NCBI GenBank assembly: GCA_027013145.1 | Contig: JALUXX010000011.1 | Location: forward strand, 124,001 to 188,000 | Source: Gammaproteobacteria bacterium | Lineage (GTDB): Bacteria > Pseudomonadota > Gammaproteobacteria > 21-64-14 | Length of the DNA stretch: 64,000 nt | Reading direction: 5' to 3' | The notes under the pieces: model-generated | What the model saw: only the letters and a program-made list of their open reading frames with translations | Database searches by the model: none | Told to the model about the DNA's origin: nothing | Translations under genes and position numbers: made by a program | Part shown: in pieces, positions 48,191 through 59,088 of the stretch | Layout: every line of letters starts with the position of its first letter | How positions within the stretch are numbered: position 1 is the first letter of the stretch

Positions 48191-48991
48191 TCACGCCCCG
48201 AACAGCGCCTCCAGCCGCACGCCGGGATCCTCGGCGCGCATGAAGGCCTCGCCGACCAGGAACGCGCCGACCCCGCCCGCACGCAGGCGGTCGACGTCGG
48301 CGCGCGTATGGATCCCGCTCTCGCTGACCAGCAGCCGCCCCGCGCCCACGCGCGGGGCGAGGCGCAGCGTCGTCGCGAGATCGGTCTCGAAGCTGCGCAG
48401 GTCGCGGTTGTTGACGCCGATCAGCGCCTCCGCGAGCCCCGCGGCGCGCTCGAGTTCGGCCTCGTCGTGCACCTCCACGAGCACGTCCATTCCCAGTTCC
48501 CGGGCAAGCGAGTAGAGTTCATGCAACGATGGATCCCCAAGTGCGGAGACGATCAACAGGATGCAGTCGGCCCCGAGTACGCGCGCCTCGTAGACCTGGT
48601 AGGGATCGATGATGAAGTCCTTGCGCAGCACGGGCAGCGCGCAGGCCGCGCGCGCCGCGACCAGGTGCTGCGGCTCGCCCCGGAAGAAATCCCGGTCGGT
48701 CAACACCGACAGACACGCGGCGCCGTGGGCGGCGTAGGAGGCGGCGATCGCCGCCGGGTCGAAGGGGTCGCGCAACAGGCCGCGGCTGGGCGAGGCGCGC
48801 TTGATCTCGGCGATGACCGCCGCGCGCCCGGCCGCGGCCGCGGACTCCAGCGCCGCGACGAATCCGCGCGGCGGCGGCGCGGCCTCCACCCGCCGGCTCA
48901 GCTCGCGGATGCCGGTGACCGAGCTGGCACGCTCGATCTCGGCGGCCTTCGCCGCCAGGATCCGCACCAGGATGTCCGCCCGCGCCTCCAT
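48191..48991 (-). CDS. trpC: Indole-3-glycerol phosphate synthase
   Basis: [47 protein letters not shown] ... [27 protein letters not shown] ... [14 protein letters not shown]. Confidence 0.97.
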   Translation of the reverse strand: MEARADILVRILAAKAAEIERASSVTGIRELSRRVEAAPPPRGFVAALESAAAAGRAAVIAEIKRASPSRGLLRDPFDPAAIAASYAAHGAACLSVLTDRDFFRGEPQHLVAARAACALPVLRKDFIIDPYQVYEARVLGADCILLIVSALGDPSLHELYSLARELGMDVLVEVHDEAELERAAGLAEALIGVNNRDLRSFETDLATTLRLAPRVGAGRLLVSESGIHTRADVDRLRAGGVGAFLVGEAFMRAEDPGVRLEALFGA

Positions 48992-48993
48992 GC

Positions 48994-49422
48994 TCAGCAC
49001 TGCTCCCAGGGCAGTCCCTCATGGCGCCAGCCGCCGAGCGTGTTGCGGTGGTGGTCCGCGTCGAGCGGCCCCTCGAAGCCGTCGGTGACGTTGTAGACGT
49101 CGCTCAGGCCTTCGCGCAGCAGCAGCTCGCCCGCCTCGCGCGAGCGGTTGCCGCTGCGGCAGATGAGGATGACCGGGGCGCTGCCCTCGCTGTGGGCGGA
49201 CACGCCGCCGAGCATCACCTTGCGCACCAGCAGCGCGAAGTCGGGATTGATACGCCAGTCGGGCTCGTCGATCCAGGCGATGTGGACGGCGCCGCGCGGG
49301 TGGCCGACGAACAGGTACTCCATGGTCGAGCGCACGTCGATGAGGACCGCGCGCGGATTCTCCTCCAGGAGCTGCCAGGCCTCCCGGGCGCTGAGTCCGT
49401 GTACCTCGGTCTGGGTCGCCAT
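48994..49422 (-). CDS. Rhodanese-like domain protein
   Basis: [25 protein letters not shown] ... [27 protein letters not shown] active-site loop. Confidence 0.93.
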   Translation of the reverse strand: MATQTEVHGLSAREAWQLLEENPRAVLIDVRSTMEYLFVGHPRGAVHIAWIDEPDWRINPDFALLVRKVMLGGVSAHSEGSAPVILICRSGNRSREAGELLLREGLSDVYNVTDGFEGPLDADHHRNTLGGWRHEGLPWEQC

Positions 49423-49538
49423 CCGCCGCTCCGCGCGCGATGGGGCCCCCATGGCGCGGGCCCCGTCCGTGGGAGTATACCGCGCGGGGCGTGCGCCGGT
49501 GCTTGCCGCGACCGCACCGCCGCCGTTATCTTGCCGCC

Positions 49539-50303
49539 ATGGCCGCCATTGCAGCCCCACCGCGAAACCTGCTGCGCCCGGTCGGACGGGCGATCGCCGA
49601 GCACGGGATGATCCGTGACGGCGACCGCGTGCTCCTCGCGCTCTCGGGGGGCAAGGACTCGCTCTCCCTGCTGCACATCCTGCGCCACCTGCGCACGCAC
49701 GCGCCGGTGCACTTCGATCTCGCCGCCGCCACCGTCGATCCGATGGTGGAGGGCTTCGACCCCTCCGCCCTCAAGCCCCACCTGGAGGCCGTCGGTGTGC
49801 CCTTCCACTACCGCGCCGAGCCGATCCTCGAGCGCGCCCGCGGGCACATGGGCAACCCATCCTTCTGCGCCTTCTGCGCGCGCATGAAGCGCGGGATCCT
49901 CTACGACATCGCCCGCCGCGGCGGCTACAACGTGCTCGCCCTGGGCCAGCACCTCGACGACGCCGCGGAGAGCTTCCTGATGTCGGCGTTCCACGGCGGG
50001 CGCCTCAAGACCATGAAGGCGCACTACGTGAACGATGCCGGCGACATCCGGGTCATCCGCCCGCTGATCTACGCGCGCGAGCGCCAGACCGCCGCCTACG
50101 CCCGGGCCGCCGGGCTCCCCGTGGTCCCCGAGAACTGCCCGGGCTGCTTCCAGGCGCCGACCGAGCGGATGCGGATCAAATCGCTGCTCGCGGATGAAGA
50201 ACGGCTCAACAAGGGGGTTTTCAAGAGCCTGAAAAGGGCGATGAGCCCACTGATTGCCGATCTTGGCCGAAGATCTATACTTGAAAGCCCACCTGCTGAC
50301 TGA
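49539..50303 (+). CDS. ttcA: TtcA-like tRNA 2-thiolation protein (PP-loop)
   Basis: VLLALSGGKDSLSLLHIL ... FCAFCARMKRGILYDIARRGGYNVLALGQHLDDAAESFLMSAFHGG ... ENCPGC. Confidence 0.9.
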   Translation: MAAIAAPPRNLLRPVGRAIAEHGMIRDGDRVLLALSGGKDSLSLLHILRHLRTHAPVHFDLAAATVDPMVEGFDPSALKPHLEAVGVPFHYRAEPILERARGHMGNPSFCAFCARMKRGILYDIARRGGYNVLALGQHLDDAAESFLMSAFHGGRLKTMKAHYVNDAGDIRVIRPLIYARERQTAAYARAAGLPVVPENCPGCFQAPTERMRIKSLLADEERLNKGVFKSLKRAMSPLIADLGRRSILESPPAD

Positions 50304-50422
50304 TTTACCATCTGTGGGAAATGGATCTACACCATTGGCTCTAGTTTAGGTTCTCGTGGGCTGATCCTGCGTAACGTCGCCCCGATTCCGGGGGCAAGGA
50401 TGGCGAACCGGGCGCTCCCCCC

Positions 50423-50773
50423 TCAGTCCCCGGCCTGCCCCCCCGGCGGTTCCCGTTCCAGCCGCCGCAGGAACACGCGCATCTCCTTCGCCGCCTGGAC
50501 GTCGCCGTGGGCCTCCGCGGCCCGGATCCCCTCCCGGTAGGCGGCCGCCGCCTCGGCACGCCGCCCGCACTCGGTGAGGGCGCGGCCGTAGAGCTTCCAG
50601 GCCGCCGAATGACCGGGGTCGAATTCGACCGCGCGCGCCAGATGCGCGGCGGCCCGCACCGGGTCACCCGCCGCGAGGTGGGCGCCGCCGAGCCCGAAGC
50701 GCAGCAGCGCCCCGTCCTGCCCGGCGGCGAGCAGCCGTTCGAGGTTCGCGACCCGCTCCGTTGCGTCCATCAC
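50423..50773 (-). CDS. Tetratricopeptide-repeat protein (116 aa)
   Basis: Repeated ALLRFGLGGAHLAAGDPVRAAAHLARAVEFDPGHSAAWKLYGRALTECGRRAEA pattern. Confidence 0.85.
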   Translation of the reverse strand: MMDATERVANLERLLAAGQDGALLRFGLGGAHLAAGDPVRAAAHLARAVEFDPGHSAAWKLYGRALTECGRRAEAAAAYREGIRAAEAHGDVQAAKEMRVFLRRLEREPPGGQAGD

Positions 50774-50788
50774 GCCTCCCGCCCGACC

Positions 50789-52237
50789 TCAGCGCCGCCA
50801 GAATGCCGGGCTGAACAGGACGAGCACGGTGAAGATCTCCAGCCGCCCCAGCAGCATGGCGAAGCTCAGGGCCCACTTGGCGACGTCGTTGACACCATTG
50901 TAGTTGGGGCCGACGAGCCCGAGCCCGGGGCCCATGTTGTTGATGCAGGCGGCCACCGCCGAGAACGCCGTCACCTGGTCGAGACCGGTGGCCATCAGGA
51001 GGAGCATGAGCAGGACGAAGGCGGCGACATAGGCGGCGAAGAACCCCCATACCGCGTCCACGACCCGGTCGGGCATCACCCGCCCGCCGACCTTGACCGG
51101 GATCCGCGCGCTGGGGTGCACGAGCCGGGCGACCTCGCGCACCCCCTGCTTGTAGAGAAGCAGGAAGCGGATCACCTTCATGCCGCCGCCGGTCGAGCCG
51201 GCGCAGCCGCCGATGAAGCTCACCATGATCAGCAGGACCGGCAGGAATCCGGGCCAGCGCTGGTACTCCGCGGTGGTGAACCCGGTGCTGGTCCCGATGG
51301 AGACGGCCTGTACGATGCCGTGGTGCAGGGCGGTGACGAAATCGAAGGTGTGGGTGATATAGAGGTAGGTCACGGTGATCAGGGCGGTCGTCCCGAGAAT
51401 GACCGTGTAGCCGCGCACCTCGGAGTCGAGCCGGTAGGGGCGCAGACTCGCCGAGCGCCACGCGGCGTAGTGGAGCGCGTGGTTGATCCCGGCGAGGTAC
51501 ATGAACACCACCGCGACGGCGTCGATGCGCGCGCTGTGGAAGTAGCCGAGGCTGGCGTCGTGGGTGGAGAAACCGCCCGTGGACACGGTCGCGAAGCTAT
51601 GCGCCAGCGCGTCGAAGGGCGTCATTCCGAAGCTCCAATAGGCGAGGGCGCAGGCCGTCGTGAGACCCAGGTAGATGAGCCACAGGGCCTTGGCCGTCTC
51701 CGCGATCCGCGGCGTGAGCTTCTGCTCCTTGATCGGCCCGGGGATCTCCGCCCGATAGAGCTGCATCCCGCCGATACCGAGCATCGGCAACACGGCCACG
51801 GCGAGCACCAGTATCCCCATCCCGCCGAGCCACTGGAGCTGACAGCGGTAATAGAGAATGCCGCGGGGCAGCGCGTCGATGCCCGTCATGACGGTCGCCC
51901 CGGTGGTGGTGATCCCGGAGAAGGATTCGAAGACTGCGTCCGCCAGGGAGAGGTGCGGGTGGCCGGCGAGCATCAGCGGCAGGGCGCTGGCGAGCCCGAG
52001 GAGCGCCCAGGCGAGCGCCACCACCGCGAAGCCGTCGCGCAGCGCCAGGTCGCGGCGCGTGCGCCGCCGGGGCGCCCAGAGCAGCGTACCGACCGCCAGC
52101 GTGATCAGCAGGGTGTACGCGAACGGCGTCCATGCGCCGTCGCGGTACCAGAGGGAGACGCCGATGGGGGGCAGCATGCTGACGCTGTAGAGCATCAGCA
52201 TCATGCCGAGGAACCGCTGGATGGTGGGATTGAACAT
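50789..52237 (-). CDS. trkH: Trk potassium uptake protein TrkH
   Basis: TTTGATVMTGIDALPRGILYYRCQLQWLGGMGILVLAVAVLPMLGIGGMQLYRAE ... MVSFIGGCAGSTGGGMKVIRFLLLYKQ. Confidence 0.97.
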   Translation of the reverse strand: MFNPTIQRFLGMMLMLYSVSMLPPIGVSLWYRDGAWTPFAYTLLITLAVGTLLWAPRRRTRRDLALRDGFAVVALAWALLGLASALPLMLAGHPHLSLADAVFESFSGITTTGATVMTGIDALPRGILYYRCQLQWLGGMGILVLAVAVLPMLGIGGMQLYRAEIPGPIKEQKLTPRIAETAKALWLIYLGLTTACALAYWSFGMTPFDALAHSFATVSTGGFSTHDASLGYFHSARIDAVAVVFMYLAGINHALHYAAWRSASLRPYRLDSEVRGYTVILGTTALITVTYLYITHTFDFVTALHHGIVQAVSIGTSTGFTTAEYQRWPGFLPVLLIMVSFIGGCAGSTGGGMKVIRFLLLYKQGVREVARLVHPSARIPVKVGGRVMPDRVVDAVWGFFAAYVAAFVLLMLLLMATGLDQVTAFSAVAACINNMGPGLGLVGPNYNGVNDVAKWALSFAMLLGRLEIFTVLVLFSPAFWRR

Positions 52238-52264
52238 GGGACCGGGCGACCCCCCATCGCGCGC

Positions 52265-53638
52265 TCAGAGGAAGGTGACGCCGACCTGGAACAGGCGCTC
52301 GACGTCGGCGATGTACTTCTTGTCGACCAGGAACAGGATGACGTGGTCCTCCGCCTCGATCACCGTGTCGTGATGGCAGATGATGACCTCCTCGCCGCGC
52401 ACGATCCCGCCGATCGTGGTACCCGGCGGGAGCTTGATCTCGCCGACCGCACGCCCGACGACCTTGGAGGTGCGCTCGTCGCCGTGGGCGACCGCCTCGA
52501 TCGCCTCCGCCGCGCCGCGGCGCAGCGAGTGCACGACGACGACGTCGCCGCGGCGCACGTGGGCGAGCAGCGTCCCGATGGTGACCTGCTGGGGCGAGAT
52601 GGCGACGTCGATCAGTCCGTCCTGCACCAGGTCGACGTAGGCCGCACGGTTGATCAGCGACATCACCTTGCCCGCGCCCAGCCGCCGCGCGAGCATCGCC
52701 GCGAGGATGTTGGCCTCGTCGTCGTTGGTCAGCGCGCAGAACACGTCCATGTTCTCGATGTTCTCCTCCAGCAGCAGTTCCTCGTCGGCGGCGTCTCCGT
52801 GCAGCACGATCGTGCGTTGGAGTTGCTCGGAGAGGAAGCGCGTGCGCTCGCCGTTGTGATCGACGATCTTGACCTGGTAGCGCGACTCCAGGGCCGTGGC
52901 CAGCCGCAGACCGATGTTCCCGCCGCCGACGAGCATGACGCGCTTCGTGGGTCGCTCCATGCGTCGCAGCTCACTCATCACGGCGCGGATGTTGCGCCGC
53001 GGCGCGATGAAGAACACCTCGTCGTCGGCCTCGATGACGGTGTCGCCCTCGGGCACCAGGGCGGTGCCGCGGCGGAAGATGGCCGCGACGGGCACCTCGA
53101 TGCCGGGCACGTGCCGACCGAGGGCGCGCAACTGCTGCCCCACCAGGGGCCCCCCGTAATAGGCGCGCACCGCCACGAGCTGCACCTTGCCGCCGGCGAA
53201 GTCCAGCACCTGCAGGGCCCCGGGGTGCTCGATCAGGCGCAGGACATAGTCGGTGACGATCTGCTCCGGACTGATGAGCACGTCGATCGGCAACGCCTCC
53301 TGCGCGAAGATCTGAGGGCAGGCGAGGTACTCGGACGCGCGCACGCGCGCAATCTTGGTCGGCGTGTGAAAGAGCGTATAGGCGATCTGGCAGGCGACCA
53401 TGTTGGTCTCGTCGCTGTTGGTGACGGCGATGACCATGTCCGCCTCCTCCGCCCCCGCGCGCCGCAGCACGTCCGGGTAGGCGGCGTTGCCGGCCACCGT
53501 GCGCAGGTCGAAGCGGTCCTGCAGCTCCGCCAGCAGGTCCGGGCGCACATCGACGACGGTGATATCGTTGGCTTCGCTGACCAGGTTGCGGGCGACCGAC
53601 GTCCCCACCTGCCCCGCACCCAGGATGATGATCTTCAT
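52265..53638 (-). CDS. trkA: Trk system K+ transporter regulatory NAD-binding protein TrkA
   Basis: [30 protein letters not shown] ... [29 protein letters not shown]. Confidence 0.97.
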   Translation of the reverse strand: MKIIILGAGQVGTSVARNLVSEANDITVVDVRPDLLAELQDRFDLRTVAGNAAYPDVLRRAGAEEADMVIAVTNSDETNMVACQIAYTLFHTPTKIARVRASEYLACPQIFAQEALPIDVLISPEQIVTDYVLRLIEHPGALQVLDFAGGKVQLVAVRAYYGGPLVGQQLRALGRHVPGIEVPVAAIFRRGTALVPEGDTVIEADDEVFFIAPRRNIRAVMSELRRMERPTKRVMLVGGGNIGLRLATALESRYQVKIVDHNGERTRFLSEQLQRTIVLHGDAADEELLLEENIENMDVFCALTNDDEANILAAMLARRLGAGKVMSLINRAAYVDLVQDGLIDVAISPQQVTIGTLLAHVRRGDVVVVHSLRRGAAEAIEAVAHGDERTSKVVGRAVGEIKLPPGTTIGGIVRGEEVIICHHDTVIEAEDHVILFLVDKKYIADVERLFQVGVTFL

Positions 53639-53719
53639 GCGTAGCTCGCGCGGCGCCGCGCCGCCCCCCTCATGCCGCCCCGCCGGACCGCCCCGGCCGC
53701 GCCCGGAGTGGGCGCGGCG

Positions 53720-55084
53720 TCAGCATCGTTCCACGCGGGCGTAATAGAATCCGTCCATCCCGTCGTCGCCGGTAAGGATCTGGCGTCCGATCCCGCAGGC
53801 GCGTCCCCACGGGGCCTCGATGGCGCGCGCGCGGGCCTCGGGATGGCGCGTGAGGAACGCCTCCATGCGCCGTTCGTTCTCCTCGGCGAGCACCGAGCAG
53901 GTCGCGTACAGCAGCATACCCTGGGGGGCGAGCAGCGGCCACAGGGCGTCGAGCAGGCGGTCCTGTTCGCGTGCAAAGGCCGCGATGTCGGTGGGACGGC
54001 GCAGCAGCTTGATGTCCGGGTGCCGCCGCACGACACCGGTCCCGGAACAAGGGGCGTCGAGCAGGATGCGGTCGAAGGGGCGTCCGTCCCACCAGCGCCC
54101 GGGCGAGCCCGCGTCGGCATCCACGACACACGCATCGACGCCCAGGCGCGCGAGATTCTCGCGCAGGCGCGCCAGGCGCGCGCCGTCGCGGTCGACGGCG
54201 ACCAGGGCATCGAGCCGCGGCTCGAGTTCGCCGATATGGGTCGTCTTGCCCCCGGGAGCGGCGCAGGCATCGAGCACGCGCTGGCCGGGGGCGAGCCGCA
54301 GCAGCGGTCCGGCGAGCTGCGCAGCGGCGTCCTGAACGCTCACCTCCCCGGCGGCGAAGCCCGGCAGCCGCGCGACGGGCACCGGCGGCTCGACGACGAC
54401 CCCGGCGGCGGTATGCGCCAGGGCGCGCGCGCCGAGGCCGGCCGCCTCCAGGCGCGCGAGGTAATCGCCCCGTGACCGACGCGCGAGGTTCACGCGCAGG
54501 TGCAGCGGCGGGCGCGCGTTGCCCGCCGCCGCCACGGCGGCCCAGTCCTGCGGCCAGTCGCGGCGCAGGCGCTCCAGCAGCCAGGCCGGGTGCGCCCAGC
54601 GCGCCGCGTCCGTCTCCTCCTCCGTCGCCTTCGCCCCCTCCGGGCCCGCGCCGGCGGTGCGCAGCCAGTTGCGCAGGGTCGCGTTGACCAGTCCCGAGGC
54701 CCACTCCTTGCCCAGCGCCCGCGTCGCGCGCACCGTGGCGTCGACGGCCGCGTGGACCGGCAGGTCGAGTTCGGCGAGCTGGTAGAGCCCCACCAGGAGC
54801 AGTGCGTGCACGTCCGCGTCGCGGGCCCGCGGGGGTCGCTCCAGGAGGCGGGCGGCCCTCGCTTCCAGGCGCGGGTATCCGCGCAGGGTGCCGCAGGCCA
54901 GCTCCTGGATCAGGGCGCGGCGCTGCGGATCCCGGACCCGCTTCAGCCGCTGCGGCAGCACCGCCGCGAGCGAGCGGCCGCGGCGCGCCACCTGGCACAC
55001 CACACGCGCGGCCTCGGCGCGGGCGTCCGGATCGGCGGCGGGGCCGTGCGCGCGCGGCCGCGGGCGCGCGCGGGGGCCGCTCAT
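53720..55084 (-). CDS. rsmB: 16S rRNA (cytosine-967-C5)-methyltransferase RsmB
   Basis: VSVQDAAAQLAGPLLRLAPGQRVLDACAAPGGKTTHIGEL ... ILLDAPCSGTGVVRRHPDIKLLRRPTDI. Confidence 0.97.
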   Translation of the reverse strand: MSGPRARPRPRAHGPAADPDARAEAARVVCQVARRGRSLAAVLPQRLKRVRDPQRRALIQELACGTLRGYPRLEARAARLLERPPRARDADVHALLLVGLYQLAELDLPVHAAVDATVRATRALGKEWASGLVNATLRNWLRTAGAGPEGAKATEEETDAARWAHPAWLLERLRRDWPQDWAAVAAAGNARPPLHLRVNLARRSRGDYLARLEAAGLGARALAHTAAGVVVEPPVPVARLPGFAAGEVSVQDAAAQLAGPLLRLAPGQRVLDACAAPGGKTTHIGELEPRLDALVAVDRDGARLARLRENLARLGVDACVVDADAGSPGRWWDGRPFDRILLDAPCSGTGVVRRHPDIKLLRRPTDIAAFAREQDRLLDALWPLLAPQGMLLYATCSVLAEENERRMEAFLTRHPEARARAIEAPWGRACGIGRQILTGDDGMDGFYYARVERC

Positions 55085-56037
55085 CGCCCGAGGCGCACGC
55101 CGGCCACGGCGTGCCCGGCCGCAAACGCCCCGGCGGCCAGCCGGCGCCCGCCCGGGGCCTGCACCTCGAGCAGGCGCAGCACCCCCGAACCCGCGGCGAC
55201 ATCGATCCCCGCCGCGCCGGCCGCGAGCACGGTCCCGGGGGCGGCCGCGGACACCGCGCCGGAGGCGGCCGGCAGCGCCCGGGCACTCCAGATTCGCAGC
55301 GGCGCACCGTCCGGCAGCGGTGTCCACGCCACCGGCCAGGGGTCGAAGGCGCGGACGCGGCGCTCGAGTTCCGGCGCCGGGCGGGCCCAGTCCAGCTCCG
55401 CCTGCGCCTTGGAGAGCTTGGGCGCGCGGGTCGCCGCCGCGTCGTCCTGCCTCGCGGCCGCCAGGGGACCGGCCGCGAGGCGGTCGAGGGTCTCCACCAG
55501 CAGCGCGGCCCCGAGCGACGCGAGGCGTTCGCCGAGGCTCCCCGCGGTGTCGTCGGGGCGGATACGCTCGGGTGCGCACGCCAGCACCGGCCCCGTGTCC
55601 AGCCCCTTTTCCATCTGCATGATGCTGACCCCGGTCTCGGCATCACCGGCGAGGATCGCGTGCTGGATCGGGGCCGCACCGCGCCAGCGCGGCAGCAGCG
55701 AGGCGTGCACGTTCAGGCACCCGAGTCGGGGGATCGCCAGGACCGCCGGGGGGAGCAGGAGACCGTAGGCCACGACCACGAGCGCGTCGGCGCCGAGGGC
55801 ACGCAGGCGCTCCTGGACTTCGGGATCGCGCAGCGTGGCGGGCTGCTCCAGCGTCAGGCCGAGTTCGCGTGCGAGCGTCGCCACCGGTCCCGGGCGCGGG
55901 CGGCGTCCGCGCCCGGCGGCGCGATCCGGCTGGGTGAAGACCGCGCGCACGCGGTGGCGGGAGGCACACAGTGCGCGCAGGCTCGGTACGGCGAAGTCGG
56001 GGGTCCCGGCGAAGGCGAGGTCCAGGCCGTCGGCCAT
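55081..56037 (-). CDS. fmt: Methionyl-tRNA formyltransferase
   Basis: LAFAGTPDFAVPSLRALC ... VVAYGLLLPPAVLAIPRLGCLNVHASLLPRWRGAAPIQHAILAGDAETGVSIMQMEKGLDTGPV. Confidence 0.97.
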   Translation of the reverse strand: MADGLDLAFAGTPDFAVPSLRALCASRHRVRAVFTQPDRAAGRGRRPRPGPVATLARELGLTLEQPATLRDPEVQERLRALGADALVVVAYGLLLPPAVLAIPRLGCLNVHASLLPRWRGAAPIQHAILAGDAETGVSIMQMEKGLDTGPVLACAPERIRPDDTAGSLGERLASLGAALLVETLDRLAAGPLAAARQDDAAATRAPKLSKAQAELDWARPAPELERRVRAFDPWPVAWTPLPDGAPLRIWSARALPAASGAVSAAAPGTVLAAGAAGIDVAAGSGVLRLLEVQAPGGRRLAAGAFAAGHAVAGVRLGR

Positions 56038-56086
56038 CGATGCACACCTCACGCGACGCCGGGGGGGAAGGCGACGCGCGACGGGT

Positions 56087-56629
56087 TCAGATCAGGGTCC
56101 CCTCGCGCCGCCCCGGGCGTGGCGCCTCCGTACCCAGTCGCCGCTGTTTCTCCAGGCGCTTGCGGATACGCTGGCGCTTGAGTTCGGACAGGTAGTCGAC
56201 GAACAGGCGGCCCTCGAGATGGTCGCATTCGTGCTGGATGCACACCGCCAGCAGCCCCTCGGCGGCACCCTCGATCGGCGCCCCGTCGCGGTCCAGGGCC
56301 CGGTAGCGGATCCGCTCGGCACGCCGCACCGGTTCATAGACCCCGGGCACCGACAGGCATCCCTCCTGCATCTCCTCCTCGCCCTCGCGCTCGAGGATCT
56401 CGGGGTTCACGAGGGCCAGCGGGGCGCTCTTGTCCTCGGAGACGTCGACGACCACCACCCGCCGGTCCACCCCGACCTGGACCGCGGCGAGCCCGACCCC
56501 GGGCGCCGCGTACATGGTCTCGAACATGTCGTCGATCAGGCGGCGCACGGTCGCGTCGACGGCGGCGACGGGTTTTGCCCGCCGCCGGAGTCGCGGATCG
56601 GGATAGTGCAGTACCTCGAGCAGCGCCAT
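56087..56629 (-). CDS. def: Peptide deformylase
   Basis: [48 protein letters not shown]. Confidence 0.96.
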   Translation of the reverse strand: MALLEVLHYPDPRLRRRAKPVAAVDATVRRLIDDMFETMYAAPGVGLAAVQVGVDRRVVVVDVSEDKSAPLALVNPEILEREGEEEMQEGCLSVPGVYEPVRRAERIRYRALDRDGAPIEGAAEGLLAVCIQHECDHLEGRLFVDYLSELKRQRIRKRLEKQRRLGTEAPRPGRREGTLI

Positions 56630-56786
56630 TGTGAAACCCGTCACGAAGTGGGGCCCCGCCGCCCTTCAATAATCGTCGGGGACGGACGCTAACCATGATA
56701 CGAATTCGCCAAGGTATTGACCACACTTCATGAGGTGGGGTTTTTGGGCTAGACTCCGGCGATCCGCCGGGCAAGGGGTTGCGAAC

Positions 56787-57836
56787 ATGGCTACAGCACG
56801 TTGGCTCGCCATCGGATTGGCGTTTCTGCTGTCCGGCGCCGCGCTCGCCGATACGGTCACCCTGCGGCCGGGACACCCGGACCGCTACGTGGTCGTCAAG
56901 GGCGACACCCTCTGGGGCATCTCCGCGCGTTTCCTGCGCGACCCCTGGCTGTGGCCGGAGGTCTGGTCGGTCAATCCCCAGATCCGCAATCCCCACCTGA
57001 TCTACCCGGGCGATGTGATCGTGCTCGCCTATGTCAACGGCAAGCCGCAACTGCATCTGGAGCGCCGGGCGAGGACACCGGGCGGGATGCGCACCGTGCG
57101 CCTGCAGCCGGAGGTCCGGCGCGAACCGCTTCCGCCGGCGATCCCGACCATTCCGCTCGACGCGATCCGCCCGTTTCTGACGCGCTCGGCGGTCGTCTCG
57201 CGTGGGGAACTCGCGGACGCCCCGTACGTGGTGGACATCGCCGGGGAACACCTCGCCGGTGCCGACGGGAACCGGATCTATGTGCGCCGCCTCGGCGATA
57301 CGACCCACCGGAGCTTCGCCGTCGTGCGCCGCGGCGACGTCTTCCGCAACCCCAGGACCGGCAAGGTCCTGGGCTACGCAGCGATCCACCTGGCCGACGC
57401 GGAGCTGATCCGGGGCGGTGACCCTGCGACCCTGCGCCTCTCCCACGTCGACCAGGAGGTGCTGATCGGCGACCGCCTGATCCCGTTGCCGGCGACCCGC
57501 CTCCCGGACGACTTCGTGCCGCAGGCACCGAAGGGCAAGGTCGACGGGCAGATCATCTCCGTGTTCCACGGCGTGTCGCAGATCGGCCAGGACCAGGTGG
57601 TGGTCCTCGACGTCGGCCGCGAGCAGGGCATCCGCGCCGGCGACGTACTCGCCGTCTACCAGGCCGGGCGCCGGATCCGCGACACCGTCGAGGGCGGGAT
57701 CGGACGCTCGGTACAGCTTCCCGCCACGCGGGCGGGCCTGGTCATGGTCTTCCGGCCGTTCCGGCAGGTGAGCTACGCGCTGGTGATGAGCGCTACGCGG
57801 GCCATCCATCTGGACGATTCGGTCCGCAATCCGTAG
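56787..57836 (+). CDS. LysM peptidoglycan-binding domain protein
   Basis: Signal peptide; DRYVVVKGDTLWGISARFLRDPWLWPEVWSVNPQIRNPHLIYPGDVIVLAYVNG; upstream of dprA. Confidence 0.92.
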   Translation: MATARWLAIGLAFLLSGAALADTVTLRPGHPDRYVVVKGDTLWGISARFLRDPWLWPEVWSVNPQIRNPHLIYPGDVIVLAYVNGKPQLHLERRARTPGGMRTVRLQPEVRREPLPPAIPTIPLDAIRPFLTRSAVVSRGELADAPYVVDIAGEHLAGADGNRIYVRRLGDTTHRSFAVVRRGDVFRNPRTGKVLGYAAIHLADAELIRGGDPATLRLSHVDQEVLIGDRLIPLPATRLPDDFVPQAPKGKVDGQIISVFHGVSQIGQDQVVVLDVGREQGIRAGDVLAVYQAGRRIRDTVEGGIGRSVQLPATRAGLVMVFRPFRQVSYALVMSATRAIHLDDSVRNP

Positions 57837-58008
57837 CGGGCGCCGCGCCGTCTTCGCCTGCGGGGGAGCCACGGCCCCGCGGCACAGTCGCCGTCACGGA
57901 GGACGATGACCGGAGACCCCCGACGGGCTGTCGCTCGGCGACCCGCTGGGGGCCGGTGGATAAGGATCCGCTCCGGTTTTTTTCGACCCACCCGTCGGAG
58001 GGGAGGTC

Positions 58009-59088
58009 ATGGACGACACCCGCCCCGCGACCGCCTGGGCCCTCGCCCTGTTGCGCGCACCCGGCGTCGGGCCGGTAACCTACCGGCTGCTGGTCGAACG
58101 CCTCGGGTCCGCGCGCAGCGCCCTCGATTGGTTGCGGGCGCGCGGCGGACCGTGCCCCGAGTGGCGCGGCGTCGATGCCGACCTCGCGTGGCTGGAACGG
58201 CCCGGACACCACCTGCTCACCCTCGCCGACCCCGGCTACCCCCCCGCTCTGCGTGAGATCCCGGATCCGCCGCCGCTGCTGTTCGTGGCGGGAGACCCGC
58301 AGACCCTGACGCGGCGGCAGATCGCCGTGGTCGGCAGCCGCAATCCGACCCCCGGCGGGCGCGAGCTGGCGGTAACGCTGGCGCGGGGGCTGGCGGGCGC
58401 GGGCGTGACCGTGACCAGCGGCCTGGCCCTGGGCATCGACGCGGCGGCGCATCGTGGGGCGCTCGCGGCCGGCGGGCGCAGCGTCGCGGTGGCCGGCACC
58501 GGCCCGGACCGGGTCTATCCGAGCGCCCATCGCGGCCTCGCCGGGGAGGTCGCGGCCGCCGGCGCCATGGTCTCGGAGTTTCCCACCGGAACGCCGCCGC
58601 TCCGCCACCACTTCCCACGGCGCAACCGCATCATCAGCGGCCTGAGTCTCGGGGTCGTGGTGGTGGAGGCGGCGCTGCGCTCCGGCTCGCGCATCACCGC
58701 GCGGCACGCGGCCGATCAGGGGCGGGAGGTGTTCGCGGTCCCGGGCGCCGTCGGCAACCCCCTCGCGCGCGGTTGCCACGCACTGCTGCGTGACGGGGCC
58801 AAGCTGGTCGAGAGCGTGGCCGATATCCTCGAGGAGATCGATCCCGCCGGCCGCCGCGACGCGGAGGCGCCGCGGAACGACACGCCGGAGCGGTGCGACG
58901 GCGTCGAACGACGGGTGCTGGCGGCGATGGGCCACGCGCCGGTCGCGGTCGATACGCTCGTGGAACGCAGCGGATTGACGGCGGATGCGGTTTCCGCCAT
59001 CCTCCTGACCCTGGAGCTGCGCGGTCTCGCCGCGCCCGTCCCCGGCGGGCGCTACGTACGCGCCGCCACGGGGTCCGGAGAGCGATGA
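58009..59088 (+). CDS. dprA: DNA-processing protein DprA
   Basis: IAVVGSRNPTPGGRELAVTLARGLAGAGVTVTSGLALGIDAAAHRGALAAGGRSVAVAGTGPDRVYP ... FPRRNRIISGLSLGVVVVEAALRSGSRITARHAADQGREVFAVPG. Confidence 0.97.
   Translation: MDDTRPATAWALALLRAPGVGPVTYRLLVERLGSARSALDWLRARGGPCPEWRGVDADLAWLERPGHHLLTLADPGYPPALREIPDPPPLLFVAGDPQTLTRRQIAVVGSRNPTPGGRELAVTLARGLAGAGVTVTSGLALGIDAAAHRGALAAGGRSVAVAGTGPDRVYPSAHRGLAGEVAAAGAMVSEFPTGTPPLRHHFPRRNRIISGLSLGVVVVEAALRSGSRITARHAADQGREVFAVPGAVGNPLARGCHALLRDGAKLVESVADILEEIDPAGRRDAEAPRNDTPERCDGVERRVLAAMGHAPVAVDTLVERSGLTADAVSAILLTLELRGLAAPVPGGRYVRAATGSGER

Noticed and set aside
50507-53644. 1045-aa plus-strand ORF
   Set aside because: Antisense shadow of trkH-trkA in GC-rich DNA; composition is Asp/His/Gly/Arg-rich without domains and the opposite strand encodes clear TrkH/TrkA.
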